Shown: positions 33,712 through 46,375, counted from the stretch's first letter. The stretch: DNA of 64,000 bases from Megaleporinus macrocephalus (GCA_021613375.1 CM038719.1:5790390-5854389), one strand, 5' to 3'. The notes: generated from the sequence alone by a model not told the origin. Numbers and translations are program-made.

Positions 33712-34291
33712 GTAACCATGGAAACAGATGCAGTTAGACCATGTAATTTGTTGTAACCATGGAAACAGATGCAGCTTGACAATGTCATTTCATGTAACCA
33801 TAGAAACGGATGCAGCTTGACAATGTAATTTCATGTAACCATAGAAACAGATGCATTGACAAAATAATTGGTGTAACTATGGAAACAACTGCAATTTAAT
33901 ATTGTAAAAAATGGTGTAACCATGGAAACAGATGCAGTTTAGTAAAGGATTTTTGTGTAACCATGGAAACAGATGCAGTTTGACAACATACATTGGTGCA
34001 ACCATGAAAACAGATGTACTTTGATGAAGTGATTGGTGTAACCATGGAAACATTTTTAGTGATAGAAATGGGTGTAACCATGGAAGCAGATGCAGGTTGA
34101 CAAAGTAATTGGTGTAACTATGGAAACAGATATAGTTTGACAATGTAAACAGGTGTAACCATGGAAACATAGGCAGTTTAGTGATAGAAACAGATGTAAT
34201 TTAGTAATAAATATCAGTGTAACCATGGAAACAGATGTTGTTTGTCCATGTACATTGATGTAACCCTGGGTCTAGAGTAACCATGGAAACA
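33712..34291. repeat. About 40-bp minisatellite carrying RFX X-box-like sites
   Basis: About 15 copies contain GTAACCATGGAAACAGATGC. The core GTAACCATGGAAAC is exact at 33712, 33753, 33916, 33957, 34038, 34153, 34218 and 34278; the other copies have one or two changes. The core fits the RFX X-box GTNRCC-N2-RGYAAC except for one base in the second half-site. Confidence 0.9.
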
Positions 34292-34299
34292 CACTTACA

Positions 34300-35700
34300 G
34301 GAAAGTCACATATATTTGATTTCTGTAAAAACAAACTGAGTTGTGAAGGTTTTAAACAGTATGTTAACAGTATTTTAACTACAGCCTTCACACGCTCCTC
34401 CTGCTGTCCTTCATTTTCACCTCCGCGTTATTAATAATAACCGGTTGATGCCGGATGTTTTCCACTGTATGTTATATAAGAGAGAAGGTCGTGGATCAGT
34501 CCTCCCTCTCCTCTTCCTGTCTTCTAATCTCTGATTGGGTTTAAGCTGCTTTGTGTTTGGTGCTCCTGAATTGGCACCTGTTTCACACTGTTAGTGACCT
34601 CTGACCTTTCTGATTAACCACTGACCCCTTAATCTGCTGTGAAACCCTGTGTGCTCTTGTGGACGGTGGCGGCTGTAGGTTTATGGTGGTCCTCCTCCAG
34701 AACTCTACTGAGATCTCAACTGTGGAATTTCTCTGGTTCATGTCTTAAAGTTATTAATTGTATGCATGTATAGAACCTAATTATATTATATTATATTATA
34801 TTATATTATATTATATTACTTCAAGTGCTGCAGTGCATTGAGAAGTCAGGAACCACATCTGTGTTCTTCCAACCTACATATTTATAACTGTACTGTAAAC
34901 AGTCTCCATCCTGGTCATCTACTGTGTATTTGTGTTTATTCTAATGTTATATCATGTTCTTACTGGTCAACCTTGAACTGACTGCCCACATACACCACTT
35001 ACACATTTGTCTGGGCTGAAATAATGTTTTATACTGTATGTCCTATTATTTCATCTTAGTTTTTTCAGAAATATCATACTGATAAATCATAAATTAGTAT
35101 ATATGTGAATCTGAGAAGTGGCACACAGCCTTTGTGTGTGTACTTTAATTTTTAGAGGAGAGAAGTTATAAAAAAGCTTTTAATAAGAGCTTCATTTATT
35201 CATTCATTCGTCCACGCTTATGAAGGAGAGTTGTTCTCAGATGTCGCTGAATGAGGGTGTATATTTAACCCCACATCTCTCGGCCTTATACGCTGGTGGC
35301 GCAGACACGTGGAGGGGCATTAAGGTGGGGGGGGCGCAGGGGTGAAGCTGCCCACTGCAGCTCTTTTAAGAGATATTGCATTTCTAAGTAACGCCTTCTC
35401 TGATCTTATTCATTGAGATATAACACAGTTCAATACTGTATCAGGAAAGAAACACAGACAACAATCATTTAATAACATATATAATACGAATTTTAAACTA
35501 GGATCAGGGCTGTCTAGGGCTCTGGACACTTCTTCTATTGACCAGTACAGTAGCACACTCTGGAGCAGCCATACATGAGCCTAACATCAACATATCCAAT
35601 GTCAAGTGTGGGCTAGAGGGGTTTAAAGCCCCCCAGCGTTGGGCTGTGGAGCAGTGGAACTGCATTCTTCCAGTTCCTTTGAAATGAGTTGGAGTGATCC
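34300..35700. other. Gene-free stretch with a pentanucleotide repeat
   Basis: It holds an (ATTAT)n run at about 34,780-34,818 and otherwise ordinary AT-rich intergenic DNA. No gene recognised. Confidence 0.5.
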
Positions 35701-35714
35701 AGACCTGACCATCC

Positions 35715-36335
35715 GACTTCAGTACCTCACCTCACTAATACTCAATCAAATCCTCACAGCAGTGTTCAACATCAGTGTCTGACCTCACTAACACTCAATC
35801 AAATCCTCACAGCAAAGTTCAACATCAGTACCTGACCTCACTAACACTCAATCAAATTCTCACAGCAAGGTTCAACATCAGTATACTCAATCAGATCTTT
35901 ACAGAAATGTTTAAACATCAGTACCTGACCTCACTAATGCTCAATCAAATCCCCATAGCAATGTTCAACATCAGTACCCGACCTCACTAATGTTCAATCA
36001 AATCCTCACAGCAATGTTCAATATCAGTACCCGACCTCACTAATGCTCAATCAAATCCCCATAGCAATGTTCAATATCAGTACCCGACCTCACTATTACT
36101 CAATCAAATCCTCACAGCAATGTTCAACATCAGTACCTGACCTCACTAATGCTCAATCAAATCCCCACAGCAACGTTCAACATCAGTACCTGACCTCACT
36201 AATGCTCAATCAAATCCCCACAGCAATGTTCAACATCAGTACCTGACCTCACTAATGCTCAATCAAATCCCCACAGCAATGTTCAACATCAGTACCTGAC
36301 CTCACTAATGTTCAATCAAATCCTCACAGCATGCT
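35715..36335. repeat. 53-bp minisatellite, about 12 copies
   Basis: The unit contains CAGTACCTGACCTCACTAAT and TCAATCAAATCCCCACAGCA. It is intergenic and its open frames are not genes. Confidence 0.9.
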
Positions 36336-36629
36336 GGACGTGTAGTGGATACTAACAGGATGAATGTGATCTGATGCTGTAACAGATCTCAGACTGTGTG
36401 TAGCTCCTCCTGAGAGACACGCAGAGTGACAGAGTAGTTTCAGCATCATACACTACTTACATCATCATCTTCAGTACTTCAGTTAAAACCAGGTCATTTT
36501 AAAGTGCAGTAGTTTTTAACAGCATGTTGGATCAGTACTGAAGATTTCAGTATCAGTACTGAAAAATAAAAAGTGCCATCATACCATTTCTTAACTACAT
36601 TACTTCACACTGTACATTTAGTACAGTAA

Positions 36630-37475
36630 CTATTTTAAATTATTCAGTATCTACTATTAATTATTCAGTATCTACTATGAATTATTCACTAACTACTTTA
36701 AATCATTCAGTATCTACTATGAATTATTCAGTAACTACTTTTAATTATTCAGTATCTTCTATGAATTAATCAGTATCTACTACAAATGATTCAGTATCTA
36801 CTTTGAATTATTTAGTATTTACTTTGAATTATTCAGTATCTACTATGGATTATTCAGTATCTACTACAAATTATTCAGTATCTACTACAAATTATTCAGT
36901 ATCTACTATGGATTATTCAGTATCTCCTATGAATTTTTCAGTATCTAGTATGAATTATTCAGTAACTACTTTGAATTATTCAGTATCAACTATGAATTAT
37001 TCAGTATCTACTATGAATTATTCAATATCTACTAAAAATTATTCAGTATCTACTATGAATTATTCAGTATCTACTTTGAATTATTCAGTATCTACTTTGA
37101 ATAATTCTGTATCTACTATAAATTATTTATTGACTACTTTGCATTATTCAGTATCCACTTTAAATTATTCAGTAACTACTTTCAATTATTCAGTATCTAC
37201 TATGAATTATTCAGTATCTACTATGAATTATTCAGTATCTACTTTGAATTATTTAGTATTTACATTGAATTATTCAGTATCTACTATAAATAATTCAGTA
37301 TCTTCTATAAATAATTCAGTATCTACTTTGAATTATTCAGTAACTGCTATAAATTATTCAGTATCTACTATAAATTATTCAGAATCTACTATAAATTATT
37401 CATTAACTACTATAAATTATTCAGTAAGTACTATTAATTATTCAGCAAGTACTAATACTTATTCAGTACATAAAG
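36630..37475. repeat. 21-bp minisatellite, about 40 copies
   Basis: The unit is near AATTATTCAGTATCTACTATG. Since 21 is seven codons, the + strand reads as a stop-free NYSVSTM heptad for over 220 codons. Absence of any gene signal and recurrence elsewhere argue against a protein. Confidence 0.93.
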
Positions 37476-37479
37476 GTTA

Positions 37480-38100
37480 AATTAAAGGTCTGAGTCTGGA
37501 TGTTTGACCATCTGATTAAAGGTGGAATAAACTGAGTAATTAATTTGCTTCCTCAGTTGAGAGGTAGGAGGACTGAAGGAGACTCAGAGGAGCTCTTTAT
37601 CCGCGAGTTGCTCTTTAACCTGCGCTGCATGTCGTCAGGCGGCCGGTTTGTTTATCTTCCTCCGCAGGTGTTAACATACAGATCAGTACGTCCTGCGAGT
37701 CTATACGTTCAACGCATGTGGAGTGTAAAGTGACCTGCTGTGTCGGATCTCCGGAACGTCCATCTATCAGTGCGGAGATGACTGGTATGCACACAGTCGG
37801 ACATGACGGACGCCTGCGCCGGTGCATTCTGGGAAAGGTTAAGGATGAGGTGAGGAGCTCCGGGGCGCATCCGGATATTTAAGCCGAGCTAAGTTGTTGT
37901 TTCTGTTCTCGCAGCTGCGATATACATTACTGTCAGCACATAAATCTGCAGCGCTAGGCCTGGAGCTCAGCCTGGACCCGCCTTTACTGCCTTATTGTTG
38001 TAGGACTGCAGGTCATACAGCACTGCGAGGGTCAGAGACCACCCTGATATTAGAAATAAGAGAATACACTTCCATGAGGAAGGAGAAAGTTAAAGGAAAC
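37480..38100. other. Gene-free, moderately GC-rich unique stretch
   Basis: This is the least repetitive part of the 29-45 kb interval, with GCATTCTGGGAA at about 37,824 and several CG dinucleotides. A weak regulatory element is possible; nothing firm can be called. Confidence 0.3.
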
Positions 38101-38104
38101 CAGA

Positions 38105-39390
38105 AAATGAGGCTCCTAACAACCACCTGGAAGACCTGGTAAACCCGACAACATTGTCCCCATCAGATAAACAACCCTTACATCTCTGAGATCTAAAAGA
38201 ACTTCAAGATCCACCTTCAGATCTGAGAACATCCACAGGGGTTTCTGTTCATCCTTCCACTGTGAGAAGACACCTCAACACTATGACGTCTGAAAGGATG
38301 TGTAGCTGTTCAAGAAGCTCCTCACTGAGAAAAGGAGACACAGACACATCAAACAAAGAAGCTGCTGGTGTTCTCCAAACAATGACCTGACCACTGACAC
38401 TGGGATACTAACAACAACCTGGTAGATCCATTAACACTATCCCCATCAGATAAATAAACATCACTTAAAGCTTTGAGAGTTAGGAGAACATCCAGCTCCA
38501 CCATAAGATCTGAGAACATCCACAGGGGTTTCTGTTCATCCTTCCACTGTGAGAAGACACCTCAACACTATGATGTCTGAAAGGACGTGTAGCTGTTCAA
38601 GAAGCTCCTCCTTGAGAAAAGGAGACACAGACACATCAAACAAAGAAGCTGCTGGTGTTCTCCAAACAATGACCTGACCACTGACATGAGGATGCTGACA
38701 ACCACCTGGAAAACCACCTGGTAGATCCATTAACACTATCCCCATCAGATAAATAAACATCACTTAAAGCTTTGAGAGTTAGGAGAACATCCAGCACCAT
38801 AAGATCTGAGAACATCCACAGGTGTTTCTACTATATATCTACTATAAATTCTTCAGTATCTACTTTGAATTATTCAGTATCTACTATAAATTATTCAGTA
38901 TCTACTATAAATTCTTCAGTAACTACTATAAATTATTCAGTATCTACTTTAATTATTCAGTAACTACTATAAATTATTCAGTAACTACTATAAATTATAA
39001 ATAAACATCACTTAAAGCTTTGAGAGTTAGGAGAACATCCAGCTCCACCATAAGATCTGAGAACATCCATACAGTGTTTCTACTACATATCTACTATAAA
39101 TTTTTCAGTATCTACTATAAATTATTCAGTATCTGTCCATCCTTCCACTGTGAGAAGACACCTCAACACTATGACGTCTGAAAGGATGTGTAGCTGTTCA
39201 AGAAGACCCACCAACACTATCCCCATCAGATAAATAAACATCACTTAAAGCTTTGAGAGTTAGGAGAACATCCAGCTCCACCATAAGATCTGAGAACATC
39301 CACAGGTGTTTCTGTCCATCCTTCCACTGTGAGAAGACACCTCAGCGCTGTGGGTCTGAAAGGATGTGTAGCTGTTCAAGAAATTTTACA
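38105..39390 (+). repeat. About 290-bp tandem repeat made of a Tc1-like transposase fragment
   Basis: Copies start at about 38,110, 38,403 and 38,692, then become truncated. Each contains TTCATCCTTCCACTGTGAGA and GCTCCTCACTGAGAAAAGGA, which correspond to the HTH region (PSTVRRHL) of a Tc1-like transposase. Pieces of the 21-bp ATTCAGTATCTACTATAAA minisatellite interrupt the later copies at 38,830-39,000 and 39,085-39,135. Confidence 0.8.
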
Positions 39391-39479
39391 GTTGCTTTTA
39401 TTTAATGTAAACTTTATTTGAGGTGAATAAAGTGAGTTTGTTACCGTATGATCTGGCAAACCCTGTTTACTGTGCACTA

Positions 39480-40620
39480 TCACGCCCCCTGGAGGCCATT
39501 AGTAGGTAGTTACTGACACCTACGTATTTACCTTAGCAACCACTTTGCAGATAGGCTGGTAATGTCTGGGAACATTAATCTGATCACTTACAAATAACAG
39601 AGTGGACCGTCACCTCAGAGGATCTGGTTGCTCTGAACGCAGCCCAAATGTGGTCTGGATCAAATTTGCAAGAATCTGATTTCACGTGGGGATTATTTTC
39701 CTTTCCAAGTGGATCTGACAATAATCTGATCTGGGCTGGCAGTCCGAGCAAGGTCTTAGAGGAGGTCAATGTCAAATCCAGAGTGACGGAAGTTCTGGGA
39801 TTTGCAATGTAGTTACTGACGCCTACTTATCTACCCCAGCAACTCTTGCAGATAGTCTGGTGATGTCTGGACACGCAAATCTGATCTGATCACTTGCAAA
39901 TAACAGAACTGACAGTCAATTTAAAAGATCTGATTTGGGAAACAAGTCCGATTTGCCTGCAGCCTGAACACACGTCCCAGTGTGGTTCCAATTTGCAAGA
40001 ATCTTTTTTTGTCTAGCTTTTTTGTTGTCTAGACTAACAAAAATCAACCTGGATCTGACAATAATCTGATCTGGGCTGGCAGTCTGAACAAGGTCTTACA
40101 GGTGGTCAATGTCAAATGCAGAGAGATGGTAGTTCTGGGATTTGCTATATAGTTACTGATGCCTACTTATTTACACCAGCAACTAGTGCAGATAGGCTGG
40201 TGATGTCTGGACACGCAAATCCGATCTGATCACTTGCAAATAACAGAGCAGACACGCAATTTCAAGGATCTGATTTGGGGAAACAAGTACAATTTAATTG
40301 CAGTCTAAATGCAGCCCAAATTTGCTTCCAAGTTGCCATAATCGGATATTGTGTTTTATTTTTGCTGTCTAGACCAACAAAAATCAATGTGGATCAATAA
40401 TCTGATCTGGGCTGGCAGTCTGAACAAGGTCTTAGAGGAGGTCAATGTCAAATCTAGAGGAACGGTAGTTCTGGGATTTGATATGTAGTTACCTACTTAT
40501 CTACCCCAGCAACCCGGGAAGGATAGGCTGGTGAAGTCTGGACACACTAATCCGATCTGATCACTTGCAAATAGTGGTCAGTCACCTCAGAGGATCTGAT
40601 TTAGGAAACCAGTCTAAATG
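39480..40620. repeat. About 300-340 bp tandem repeat, 3.5 copies
   Basis: The block CTACTTATCTACCCCAGCAA recurs at about 39,520, 39,818, 40,160 and 40,490, followed each time by ATAGGCTGGTGATGTCTGGA and GATCTGATCACTTGCAAATA. A related single copy is at 55,000-55,440. It leads directly into the inverted-duplication arm. Confidence 0.8.
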
Positions 40621-41880
40621 CACGTTCTTAGAAGCTCCTTATTAGAAAATCTTACTTTCACACAGTGATCAGTTCTGATTGCAGCAGTGAAGCAGCAGCA
40701 GCTCCTCTACACCTGTAACACTCACCCCACCCTTAAACACCTTCACCCAGCAGTGCAGCCTCACACTGAGCTGTAGGAGAGGACCAGAACTGAAAGCAGA
40801 AGCTGGTTCGCTTCATGAAACTCGGTTTGTGAGCTTCTGAGGAAACTATTGTTCTTCAGAGCTGTTAACTCTGAGCTCACTGCTTTAACCAGAAACCTCA
40901 GCCTCTCAGTTTAACCCATAATAACAGCCTTAATAACAGCCTTAATAACAGTCCTAATAACAGTCCTAATAACAGCCCTAGTAACAGCCTTAGTAACAGC
41001 CCCAATAACAACCCTTATAACAGCCTTAACGACAGCCCTAAAAACAGCCCTAACGACAGCCCTAATGACAGCCTTAATAACAGCCTTAATAACAGCCTTA
41101 ATAACAGCTTTAACAACTGCCTTAATATCAGCCTTAATAACAGCCCTAATAACAAACAACAGCCCTAATAACAAACAACAGCCCTAATAACAGCCTTAAT
41201 AACAGCCTTAACAACAGCCTTAATAACAGCCCTAATAATAGCCCTAATAACAGCCCTAATAACAGTCCTAATAACAGCCTCAACAACAGCCTTAACAACA
41301 GCCTTAATAACAGACTTAAAAACAGCCCTAATAACAGACGTAATAACAACCTTAATAACAGCACTAATAACAGCCTTAATAACAGCTTTAACAACTGCCT
41401 TAACAACTGCCTTAATAAAAGTCTTAATAACAGCCCTAATAACAAACAACAGCCCTAATAACAGCCTTAACAACAGCCTTAACAACAGCCCTAATAACAG
41501 CCCTAATAACAGCCCTAATAACAGTCCTAATAACAGCCTTAACAACAGCCTTAATAACAGACTTAAAAACAGCCCTAATAACAGACTTAATAACAACCTT
41601 AATAACAGCACTAATAACAGCCCTAATAGCAGCTTTAACAACTGACTTAATAACAGCCCTAATAACAAACAACAGCTCTAATAACAGCCTTAATAACAGC
41701 CTTAATAACAGCCTTAACAACAGCCTTAATAACAGCCCTAATAACAGCCTTAATAACAGCCTTAATAACAGCCTCAACAACAGCCTTAACAACAGCCTTA
41801 ATAACAGCCTTAATAACACCCTTATGAAGCAGAATGAATAAGCAGTGCTCACTTCACTCACTTCCAGAGTTCTATTGATC
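40522..41880 (+). repeat. Inverted duplication, left arm (about 1.35 kb)
   Basis: This arm is the reverse complement of 49,865-51,160. Its first 390 bases are non-tandem and differ from the partner by only a few substitutions and single-base indels. The remainder is the 12-bp array, and the match continues beyond it into AGCAGAATGAATAAGCAGTG. Confidence 0.92.
40915..41825. repeat. 12-bp TTAATAACAGCC minisatellite, about 75 copies
   Basis: Units of CTTAATAACAGC and CCTAATAACAGC, interspersed with CTAATAACAAACAACAGC. The period is a multiple of three, giving long Leu/Arg or Val/Ile/Lys/Ala frames that are not genes. The inverted counterpart is at 49,930-50,770. Confidence 0.93.
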
Positions 41881-42250
41881 CGGACCTCCACAGGACCACG
41901 GGTACTATTAGGGAGGCGGGTCATCCTCAGCACTGCAGTGACACTGACGTGGTGGTGGTGTGTTAGTGTGTGTGGTGTGCTGGTGTGAGTGGATCAGACA
42001 CAGTAGTGCTGCTGCTGGATTGTTTAAACACCTCAGTGTCACTGCTGGACTGAGAATTGTCCACCAACCAAAACTATCCAGACAGCAGTGTCCTGTGGGC
42101 GGCGTCCTGTGTCCACTGATGAAGAACTAGAGGAACACAAACTGTGCAGCAGCAGATGAGCTACTGTCTCTGACTTTACATCTACAAGGTGGACCAGCAA
42201 GTAGTAGGAGTGTCTAATAGAGTGGACAGTGAGTGGACACAGTGTCTGTG
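41880..42250. mobile_element. Foldback-element copy
   Basis: GCAGTGACACTGACGTGGTG, AAACTATCCAGACAGCAGTG and GTGTCTAATAGAGTGGACAG are the central and arm blocks of the element at 13,150-13,740. It abuts the inverted-duplication arm. Confidence 0.65.
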
Positions 42251-42659
42251 GGAGCTCTGAATGTCACACTGGACACTAATGTGAAGCCAGGTAGCATAAA
42301 AATAAACATTGAAATAACCTCACTAGGTTGCCAGGTATATCTCATGCGAAGGATACAAAATTCCACCAAGTAGAGTATTTTTTAGACACTGATGGAATTT
42401 TAGTAGCCAATATTTTTTCATTTGCAGAGTTTAACATAAAACACATAAAACTCAACAATTAAGGCCACATTTAATATTAAACTCAGGACAGTAACTGTGT
42501 ATTAAAATGTACAGACGAGTCTCTATTCATCGTATTTGGCCACACCCACTTTCAAGCGTGTGTTTGTTCCGCCTTTGTGATAGAACTTCCGCTCAGCTAA
42601 CCAAAATGAATACAGTTAGATGGGAGGAGACCAGAGAGACAGTAAGAAGTTCTAATGGG

Positions 42660-42955
42660 ACAACACTGTCTCCTCCCAGGTTAAAAACACAGTGGGTGGA
42701 TGATATGAGAAGGTGGTCTGAGGTTAATAACACAGTGGGTGGATGATATGAGAAGGTGGTCTGAGGTTAATAACACAGTGGATGGGTGATATGAGAAGGT
42801 GGTCTGAGGTTAATAACTCAGTGGGTGGATGATATGAGAAGGTGGTCTGAGGTTAATAACTCAGTGGGTGGATGATATGAGAAGGTGGTCTGAGGTTAAT
42901 AACACAGTGGGTGGGTGATATGAGAAGGTGGTCTGAGGTTACTTATGGAGACATG
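42660..42955. repeat. 42-bp minisatellite, about 6 copies
   Basis: The unit contains GTGGGTGGATGATATGAGAA and GGTGGTCTGAGGTTAATAAC. Confidence 0.92.
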
Positions 42956-42959
42956 TCTA

Positions 42960-44340
42960 ATTACTCTGTACTCTCGGAAGGTGTAGACGGTTCAGTAATT
43001 AAAAACTATAAAAGTACTGAAGCGTATCAGTACCTGCACAGTGGGAAGGTGGGCGTGTCCTCCTACACACAGACGGTGAGTTTATATTTCTGAAAGCCGG
43101 TTAAACCCAAGTCCAGCCAGCTGCCCGAGCCACTCTGCGTGGGTGTCAGTTACAGTCCAGATAGCCTAGCGCGGTGGACACTGATCAGAAAACAGTTACT
43201 GAACTGATAGACTCACCAGCACCTGACGCATCTGCTTCCTCTGAACTTCATAAGCGAGACGTTTCTCTGGATAAGAAAGCTCTGGTGCTGGTTCTCCTCC
43301 ACAGAATGGTAGGAACAGACATACGAAGGTTTGGGTGGATGTTTTAAATTTAGAGCTTCAGTCAGAGACGCAGGTGGTCTTCTTTGGAAGGCGGCCCCCC
43401 AACACTCTGATCTTTATGTGCTGTGTTTGTAACTTTGTAGTTCAAGCCAAGTTTTCATCTTCTTCCAATTACTGACTCCCTCTAACTGAACATGTTATGT
43501 TAGTCATTTTATATGTTTGTTGTTGTTTTGCTTGTAATTAGTATCAACGTGTCGCACCAGAAGTTCTAACACAAAGTAAACAAAGATGGTACCCCAGTGT
43601 TGTCATGGAAAATAGAGTGAATAGATGACGTGTTCACTGATCTACACTTCATTAACGTGTGATTTTACCAAACGCTTGTGCACGACCGCATGGACTGCTG
43701 GAGCTACTATGAAGCTAATGTGGGCGCGGTTGGTTTGCAGAGCTGCTGGTCTTAGTTCCTTCTGGCTGTGAGGATGGAGACAGAGCGGCTGATCAGAAGA
43801 GAGAAGAGAGAGAAGCTCTGGGTTTTGATTTATGGGAATTACTCCAGCGGCACTGAAACTGTTGACCTTTACTGATGACGGAACAGGCTGAGCTCCCGCT
43901 GCTGTTCTCACTTCATTTACACCAGCAGGTCTGTGTCTGCAGGAGAACACAGGTCCTCTTTAACTGAACATCCAATTTACACACTTCCTCCCCCCACACC
44001 CCCCCCCCCACACACACATCAGCCTAGACCCAGTCCACCAGTCAGGACATGCTCGGTGTCTGAACCTTCAAGCCTAAACTCAGTCTGTACTCTAGTGAGT
44101 GTTTATAGTTAACCGCGAGTCACACGGTGTCAGAAAGCTCATCATCAGGTATGTTAGAGATTACTGAACACTGAACACATGGTTCTGAGCATGAGGGCAG
44201 CATGAAGCTGTTACAGAAACGTCCTGTCTTAGGCCTACGTTAAGATCTGACGAGCTTTTATTTTAAGAATTAAAAAGCAAGGCATCTTAATTTATTCAAG
44301 ATCAGTGATCGATTGTTATGTTTGTTATCAAGAAACAACA
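42960..44340. other. Gene-free stretch
   Basis: No gene or strong repeat was recognised, apart from a short C-rich run at 43,990-44,020. Confidence 0.4.
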
Positions 44341-44344
44341 AAAT

Positions 44345-44368
44345 GAACACAAATGCTAGGGGGCAGTG

Positions 44369-44404
<36 letters not shown>

Positions 44405-44544
44405 GAACACACACACACTAGGGGGCAGTGAAACACCCACACACACATACACACACACTAGTGAACACACACACACTAGGGGGCAGTGAAACACCCACAC
44501 ACACACACACACACACTAGTGAACACAAACACTAGGGGGCAGTG

Positions 44545-44586
<42 letters not shown>

Positions 44587-44614
44587 GAACACACACACAC
44601 TAGGGGGCAGTGAA

Positions 44615-44650
<36 letters not shown>

Positions 44651-45135
44651 GAACACACACACTAGGGGGCAGTGAAACACCCACACACACACACACTAGT
44701 GAACACAAACACTAAGGGGCAGTGAAACACCCACATACACACACACTAGTGAACACAAACACTAGGGGGCAGTGAAACACCCACATACACACTAGTTAAT
44801 ACACACACAAGGGGGCAGAGAAACACCCACATACACACAAACTAGTGAACTCACACACACTAAGGGTCAGTGGAACACCCACATACACACACACTAGTGA
44901 ACACACACTGGGGGGCAGTGAAACATACACACACACTAGTGAACTCACACACTGGGGGCAGTGAAACATACACACACACACTAGTGAACAGGCACTTGTC
45001 TGGAGCCGTGGGCAAGCCTAACCACAGCGCCCGGGGAGCAGACAGGGCTTAGGTGCCTTGTCGTGTCCTGTCAGTTCATATATATGTGTGTGTGTTTGTG
45101 TGTGTGTGTGTATGTATATATACATACACATATAC

Positions 45136-45167
<32 letters not shown>

Positions 45168-45325
45168 TCACACATCATATTTATATATATATAAAAACAC
45201 CCCCCCCCCACACACACACTCTCACACACTAGTGAACACACACACAAGGGGGCAGTGAAACACCCACATACACACACATACACTAGTGAACACACACACA
45301 CACACACACACACTAGGGGGCAGTG
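44345..45325 (-). repeat. SINE-tail tandem array with CTAGGGGGCAG cores
   Basis: Units of 45-75 bases consist of TAGTGAACACACACAC, CTAGGGGGCAGTGAAACACC and a variable CA run. The unit is the reversed tail of the SINE seen at 19,745-20,035. Pieces of SINE body remain at 44,995-45,050 (GTGGGCAAGCC, CGCCCGGGGAGCA) and 45,335-45,405. The exact core CACTAGGGGGCAG occurs at 44417, 44474, 44530, 44598, 44660, 44760 and 45311, with several one-base variants between. Confidence 0.88.
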
Positions 45326-45579
45326 AGCACACTTACCCAGAGTGGTGGGCAGCCCTATTCACAGTACCCTGGGAGCACTTGGGGGTCAGGTGTATTGATC
45401 GAGGCAATTCAGTTGTGTGCTGCCCGTTCAGGGTTAGGGTTACTGGACTAGCTTCATTTTCAGAATTAGGCTGTAGTACGCCCCCTAGTGTTGTCCCGCT
45501 CCAAAGAAAAACAAGCGTCCCCGAAAATAGAGAACACAAAACATTCTTTACTTTTAATGGAAGTTAATGCAAAACAGAT

Positions 45580-45585
45580 TTTATT
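45580..45585 (-). terminator. Poly(A) signal of the PHETA-like gene
   Basis: TTTATT on + reads AATAAA in the gene direction, about 285 bases after the stop. It lies next to a dispersed-repeat block (45,590-45,640). Confidence 0.55.
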
Positions 45586-45798
45586 GCAGGCCATTGTGGA
45601 GCTTTTCTATTGATCCACTCGTCATGAAACGTTCACAGGAGATAAAAGGCAGCCGTTGTGTTCAAATGATGTTGAAAAGCAAAAATCAGAAAAATAGAAA
45701 TTATGTTTTTTTGTCTGGTGATTAATGATTCACACTTGGCATGATTTAATGACACCAGGCATGTCTGGGGTGAGCTGACGGGGGGTGGGGTAAAGGAA

Positions 45799-45799
<1 letters not shown>

Positions 45800-45846
<47 letters not shown>
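45800..45846. repeat. (CA)n microsatellite in the PHETA-like 3' UTR
   Basis: About 23 CA units, hence a GU run in the transcript, begin about 25 bases after the stop codon. Confidence 0.9.
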
Positions 45847-45847
<1 letters not shown>

Positions 45848-45869
45848 TATTTCCCTTTAACTGTCCCTT

Positions 45870-46340
45870 TCAGCCTAAATCGATCAGGTCCTCTTCAACA
45901 TGTCCCTCTTTTTCCCGTTTACTCCTCAGCCAATCAGCTCTCAGCTGCTTTACTTCATTTCCATAATACTCATGCAGTTTGCTGAACTCCTCCAACGGAT
46001 CAAAGCAGACTAGAGGCCACTCCCCGTGGGGCGGGGCGGGGCCGTTCAGGGGCGTGACATGGGCGGTCCTCTTCTGCCAGAGTTTGGGGGATCTCTTGTT
46101 AGCGGTTTTGATGGGGGTGGGCACGGCGTGAGCCTGCAGCGCGGCGCTGGCGCTGTAGCTTCTCTTTTCTCTGGGTAAGGCTGGGGGTCTCTGGATGAAG
46201 AAGGGTGGGCCGGTGTTAAAGGAGGCCATGGCAGTGCTTGAGGCCTTAAGGCGTGAGCTGATCACAGTGGAGGAGTGGGAGGAGTCACTGAGGTCGTTCC
46301 CCTGCTTAGCTTCTGTTACATGAAAGGAGATATTATAATA

Positions 46341-46375
<35 letters not shown>

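Noticed and set aside
36803..37480. 225-codon open frame reading NYSVSTM heptads
   Set aside because: It is the product of a 21-bp non-coding minisatellite found at several other sites in both orientations. No promoter, splice or conservation signal.
41165..41933. Leu/Arg- and Val/Ile/Ala-rich open frames (also 49,960-50,771)
   Set aside because: They are translations of the 12-bp TTAATAACAGCC array in several frames; all frames are open equally.
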